From assembly GCA_955652715.1 (NCBI GenBank), contig CATPBS010000341.1, forward strand, positions 1-9,271: a stretch of DNA of 9,271 nt, given 5' to 3'. Below the pieces are notes generated by a model. That model was not told where the DNA came from. It saw only the letters and a list, made by a program, of their open reading frames with translations, and ran no database searches. Position 1 is the first letter of the stretch, and each line of letters begins with the position of its first letter. Shown here piece by piece: positions 6,925 through 9,271 of the stretch. The position numbers were made by a program, and so were the translations under genes. The DNA comes from an uncultured Candidatus Udaeobacter sp. (lineage in GTDB: Bacteria > Verrucomicrobiota > Verrucomicrobiia > Chthoniobacterales > UBA10450).

Positions 6925-8675
6925 CGAACGGTTGTCGATGTCGCAGCCGGAATAATGAACTGCGGAACAAGTTCAGTTTGCCATTTGTACCATTTGGCAA
7001 ATTCGCCATAGGCGCCACCGGTAAATCCAACAACTAAATCCAAATCGGGGATCACGATCACGATTTGTCCGCCGTTGCCGCCAGCGGCATACGCTCGATA
7101 ACTATCATCGCCCGCTTCGAAGTGACAGAGATGCCAACCGTAGCCGTAATCATGATCAGCCCCGAGCGTTTTTCCGAATGTCGATTGCCGAAATGTCGAT
7201 TTCTCGACCCAATCTTTACTGACGAGCCGTTTTCCGTTCCAAACGCCGCCATTTAGATAAAGCTGGCCGAGTTTCAATTGGTCGCGCGGCAGCAAATACA
7301 AACCGCCGCCGACGTAGCCATCGCCGCCGGGCATGAGATTCCAGTAATACGTTTTGATCTGGAGCGGCTTCGCCACATTTTCGTAGAAGAATTCCGGCAA
7401 CCAGGTGTGCGTCACGTTTCGCACGATGCCGCCTAGTAAGTTGATTCCGGCGCTGCAATAAACGGCTTGATCGCCACCGGGATCCCGTGCCATCGGCAGA
7501 TCCAGCGTATATTTATACCAATCGCGCTGGACTGTTTGCTGCTGCATTACATCTTCATTACCCGGTGAATTTTCGTCGTTGTCATCACAAGCCAGCCCTG
7601 AAGTCATTGTCATCAAATCGCGGACCGTGATTTTCGGCTTGCGCGGATCAGGATTGGCGAACTCTTTGTATTCCGGGAATTGCGCATACGCCGGAGTGTC
7701 GATGTCGATCTTTGCGCCGTGATCGCGGGCGATGCCAACCAGAAGCGGAGCAAATGTTTTGCTAGCGGAGCGCATGTCGTGCAACCGATCCTTGTCAAAG
7801 CCGTAAAAGTATTCCTCGAGCACGAGCTTGCAGTGCCGGGCGATCAGCAAGCTTTGGATGTTTACCGGATTATCCAGCGGATCTGCATGCAAGATTTTCT
7901 CGATCAATGCCGAAATCGACTTCGGATCCAAGCCGACTTCTGACAGCGACGATGTGGTCCATCCGTCGCCTTCCGCGACCGGTTTTTGATAAACGTATTT
8001 CTGATCGCGTGGAACTCGCGCAAAGAAACCAGCCATCTCCTCCGGCTGACGCCGAGTAAACGTAGATTCCTTTTCGAATTCTGGTAACCGAAGCGTCAGT
8101 TGGTTTGCATCCAAACTTCCCTCGAACTTGTCATTGGAATCTTTCGCATCTGAGAAAGTTACCCTGCTTCCGCTTACATCGACCTTATAAATGCTGCGGC
8201 GAAACAGATTAAACTCGGGATTTCTAATCACTGCCGTCATCAATTCGTCCGGAGTTTGCTGAACCGAAAGGTACAAAGAAATTCGCGGCTCAAGCGGCTC
8301 CACTTTCCCGTGCCAGATTTTGTCGCCGTTTCGCGAAAACTCTACTGGAGTTGCGTAGCGGTTATTATAAGCCTTACTCGCCGGTTGAATCCAAAGACCA
8401 ACGATCTTCTCTTGCCCGGCGAACCGTCCGCGAAATTCACCAGCGTTGTTTGGCAATGCAAATACGATCGTCCCCTTTAAGCGCTGCACCGGCGCGTTTA
8501 ATCCCGAAATCGTTGCGCGCCATTCCGGCTTGCGCCCGTCGATCGTCAGTTCGCCGCGCAGAGGCGCGTCAACAACCTGCTCACTTCCCCACAACCCAAC
8601 AATTGCCCGATCGTCCCCGTAACAAGCAGTCAACAACGCGTTGAACAGGCTAAGGACAAAAAGGAATCTATTCAT
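6921..8675 (-). CDS. Lipoprotein serine hydrolase with a class C beta-lactamase-like domain and an N-terminal accessory domain
   Basis: The 584-residue product begins MNRFLFVLSLFNALLTAC, a lipoprotein signal with lipobox LTAC and acylated Cys18, so it is expected to be membrane-anchored outside the cytoplasm. Residues about 20-235 form an apparently beta-rich region I cannot assign, in which IVGLW occurs twice (25-29 and 91-95). From about 245 to 575 is a beta-lactamase/PBP4*-type serine hydrolase domain: the SxxK motif is Ser303-Ala-Ser-Lys306 after HDMR, the second motif is Tyr406-Cys-Ser408, and a Gly-rich third-motif region AGGNGGQ lies at 531-537. The usual YxN asparagine is replaced by Ser. 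Such proteins hydrolyse esters, D-amino peptides or occasionally beta-lactams; nothing here proves resistance. ATG at 8675 is chosen because it gives the lipobox; GGAAG abuts it. The frame stays open to 8858, but that extension would overlap the divergent neighbour. Confidence 0.9.
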   Translation of the reverse strand: MNRFLFVLSLFNALLTACYGDDRAIVGLWGSEQVVDAPLRGELTIDGRKPEWRATISGLNAPVQRLKGTIVFALPNNAGEFRGRFAGQEKIVGLWIQPASKAYNNRYATPVEFSRNGDKIWHGKVEPLEPRISLYLSVQQTPDELMTAVIRNPEFNLFRRSIYKVDVSGSRVTFSDAKDSNDKFEGSLDANQLTLRLPEFEKESTFTRRQPEEMAGFFARVPRDQKYVYQKPVAEGDGWTTSSLSEVGLDPKSISALIEKILHADPLDNPVNIQSLLIARHCKLVLEEYFYGFDKDRLHDMRSASKTFAPLLVGIARDHGAKIDIDTPAYAQFPEYKEFANPDPRKPKITVRDLMTMTSGLACDDNDENSPGNEDVMQQQTVQRDWYKYTLDLPMARDPGGDQAVYCSAGINLLGGIVRNVTHTWLPEFFYENVAKPLQIKTYYWNLMPGGDGYVGGGLYLLPRDQLKLGQLYLNGGVWNGKRLVSKDWVEKSTFRQSTFGKTLGADHDYGYGWHLCHFEAGDDSYRAYAAGGNGGQIVIVIPDLDLVVGFTGGAYGEFAKWYKWQTELVPQFIIPAATSTTVR

Positions 8676-8703
8676 CTTCCGCGGATCTGCGCCGTGTAAT
8701 TGA

Positions 8704-8719
8704 CAATCGAAATCGATTG
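8704..8719. promoter_or_regulatory. 16-bp dyad in the divergent promoter region, candidate operator
   Basis: CAATCGA and TCGATTG form perfect 7-bp arms with AA between them. The dyad sits almost at the centre of the 60-bp gap between the serine hydrolase start (8675) and the propeller-protein start (8736). A consensus-like -35 hexamer, TTGACA, lies at 8700-8705 on the plus strand and overlaps the left arm, but I see no good -10 at the right distance. A symmetric element placed between two divergent starts would suit a dimeric regulator controlling both genes. This is inference from position and symmetry only. Confidence 0.4.
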
Positions 8720-8735
8720 GGGCAAACCGACAACG

Positions 8736-9271
8736 GTGCGAAGAGGTATCTTCTTTATCATGGCTGCGATCGCGGCGACTGCCAGCGCCGAGCGCGCTGA
8801 TCCGGAGATTGTGATCGCCATCCGTTATTTGCAGGCTCAGGGAACCAGTCACTCCCATCTCTATTTGTATCGCGAAGACGGAAAACTTTTGCGCCAGTTA
8901 ACGAACGACAACTCGGGGCAGGACTCAGCTCCAATTTTCGCACCGGACGGGAGCTCGATCGTTTTCACGCGCGAGAAGCCTCACGATGTGCACGAATTCT
9001 GGAGTGTTGATCCTCTAGGGAAAGCGTTGAAGAAATTGGACGCTGCGCCGGATTGGTATGTTGCGGCGAAGAGCTCGCCGTATTTCACAAACATCGAGCC
9101 GGAGGAATCAACATCGCCAAACTCGACAGTTTCACCTGAGGAATCTGCATCCCCGAGCAGCACACCAACACCTACTTACAAATCACCAGATGGGTCTGTC
9201 GAATTGGTACTCCGCGAAGATCCAAAGGACGAAGCCGATCAGATCAACGGTCCGGGTCATGGAAAACATTA
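8736..9271 (+). CDS. Exported TolB/PD40-type beta-propeller protein, partial (3' end beyond the right edge)
   Basis: About 178 residues are visible and the frame stays open to the edge. From GTG at 8736 the protein begins MRRGIFFIMAAIAATASA, a good signal peptide with cleavage after ASA. Starting at the ATG at 8760 would remove most of it, and a TTG at 8700 would lengthen it. After the signal comes IRYLQAQGTSHSHLYLYRED and then a PD40/WD40-like blade, LLRQLTNDNSGQDSAPIFAP followed by DGSSIVFTRE, typical of TolB and of the propeller of prolyl oligopeptidases. A low-complexity Ser/Thr/Pro/Glu-rich stretch follows at about residues 121-147 (PEESTSP and PEESASP repeated), then another blade start, YKSPDGSVELVLRED. 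Because the C-terminus is missing, it could be a pure propeller, or carry a peptidase or amidohydrolase domain. It is divergent from the serine hydrolase gene. The family call is good; the function is unknown. Confidence 0.75.
   Translation, partial: MRRGIFFIMAAIAATASAERADPEIVIAIRYLQAQGTSHSHLYLYREDGKLLRQLTNDNSGQDSAPIFAPDGSSIVFTREKPHDVHEFWSVDPLGKALKKLDAAPDWYVAAKSSPYFTNIEPEESTSPNSTVSPEESASPSSTPTPTYKSPDGSVELVLREDPKDEADQINGPGHGKH

Noticed and set aside
6630..7037. A 135-residue plus-strand frame crossing the convergent gene ends
   Set aside because: It is a shifted frame of the S15-type hydrolase that continues antisense to the lipoprotein gene. The translation is Arg-rich with no conserved features.
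6921..8675. Calling the serine hydrolase an antibiotic-resistance beta-lactamase
   Set aside because: The fold family also includes esterases and D-peptidases, the YxN motif is altered, and the large N-terminal domain is not typical of resistance enzymes.
1..9271. Mobile element, CRISPR array, toxin-antitoxin or defence island
   Set aside because: No transposase, integrase, regularly spaced repeats, terminal inverted repeats or small toxin-antitoxin pairs were seen. All coding space is accounted for by housekeeping and exported enzymes.

Overview
The window is a bacterial chromosome segment of moderate GC (roughly mid-50s percent, judged by eye). It carries six genes in full or nearly so, plus one cut at each end. 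The L1 and L10 sequences are clearly bacterial. The overall style (mid GC, weak Shine-Dalgarno sequences, several exported hydrolases, a multi-membrane DUF2723/GT117 protein with a TPR tail) would suit a soil or freshwater member of the Verrucomicrobiota. That placement is an impression from protein style, not a phylogenetic result.

Layout. Positions 1-1127 (minus strand) hold two ribosomal stalk genes, rplA (L1) followed 24 bp later by rplJ (L10), which runs off the left edge. The usual upstream partner rplK is not next to rplA. Instead, a 152-bp gap with a sigma70-like promoter and a strong hairpin separates rplA from an exported metal-dependent amidohydrolase of the prolidase-like type (1280-2686, minus). 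Upstream of that, on the same strand, lies a large integral-membrane DUF2723/GT117 protein related to animal TMEM260 O-mannosyltransferase, with a C-terminal TPR (2781-4949). A 160-bp divergent region with two short dyads leads into a plus-strand exported CocE/S15-type alpha/beta hydrolase (5110-6924). Its stop codon is interlocked, in one CTAG tetranucleotide, with the stop of a convergent minus-strand lipoprotein. That lipoprotein carries a class C beta-lactamase-like serine hydrolase domain (6921-8675). A 60-bp divergent region centred on a perfect 16-bp dyad then leads into an exported TolB/PD40-type beta-propeller protein that runs off the right edge (8736 onward).

How the genes relate. 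The ribosomal pair is housekeeping. The rest looks like envelope and nutrient-scavenging functions: three exported hydrolases (amidohydrolase, S15-type serine hydrolase, SxxK serine hydrolase) and one propeller protein, around a putative lipid-sugar-dependent glycosyltransferase. Two of the exported proteins have Pro/Ser/Thr-rich segments of the kind often O-glycosylated, which gives a speculative link to the GT117 neighbour.

I found no convincing new defence, mobile or RNA system. There are no tRNA, rRNA, CRISPR or insertion-sequence features that I can support, and no gene-free stretch longer than about 160 bp. The most useful leads are the rplA promoter and hairpin with rplK absent, the two dyads in the divergent promoter regions, the interlocked CTAG stops, and the unassigned N-terminal domain of the serine hydrolase.
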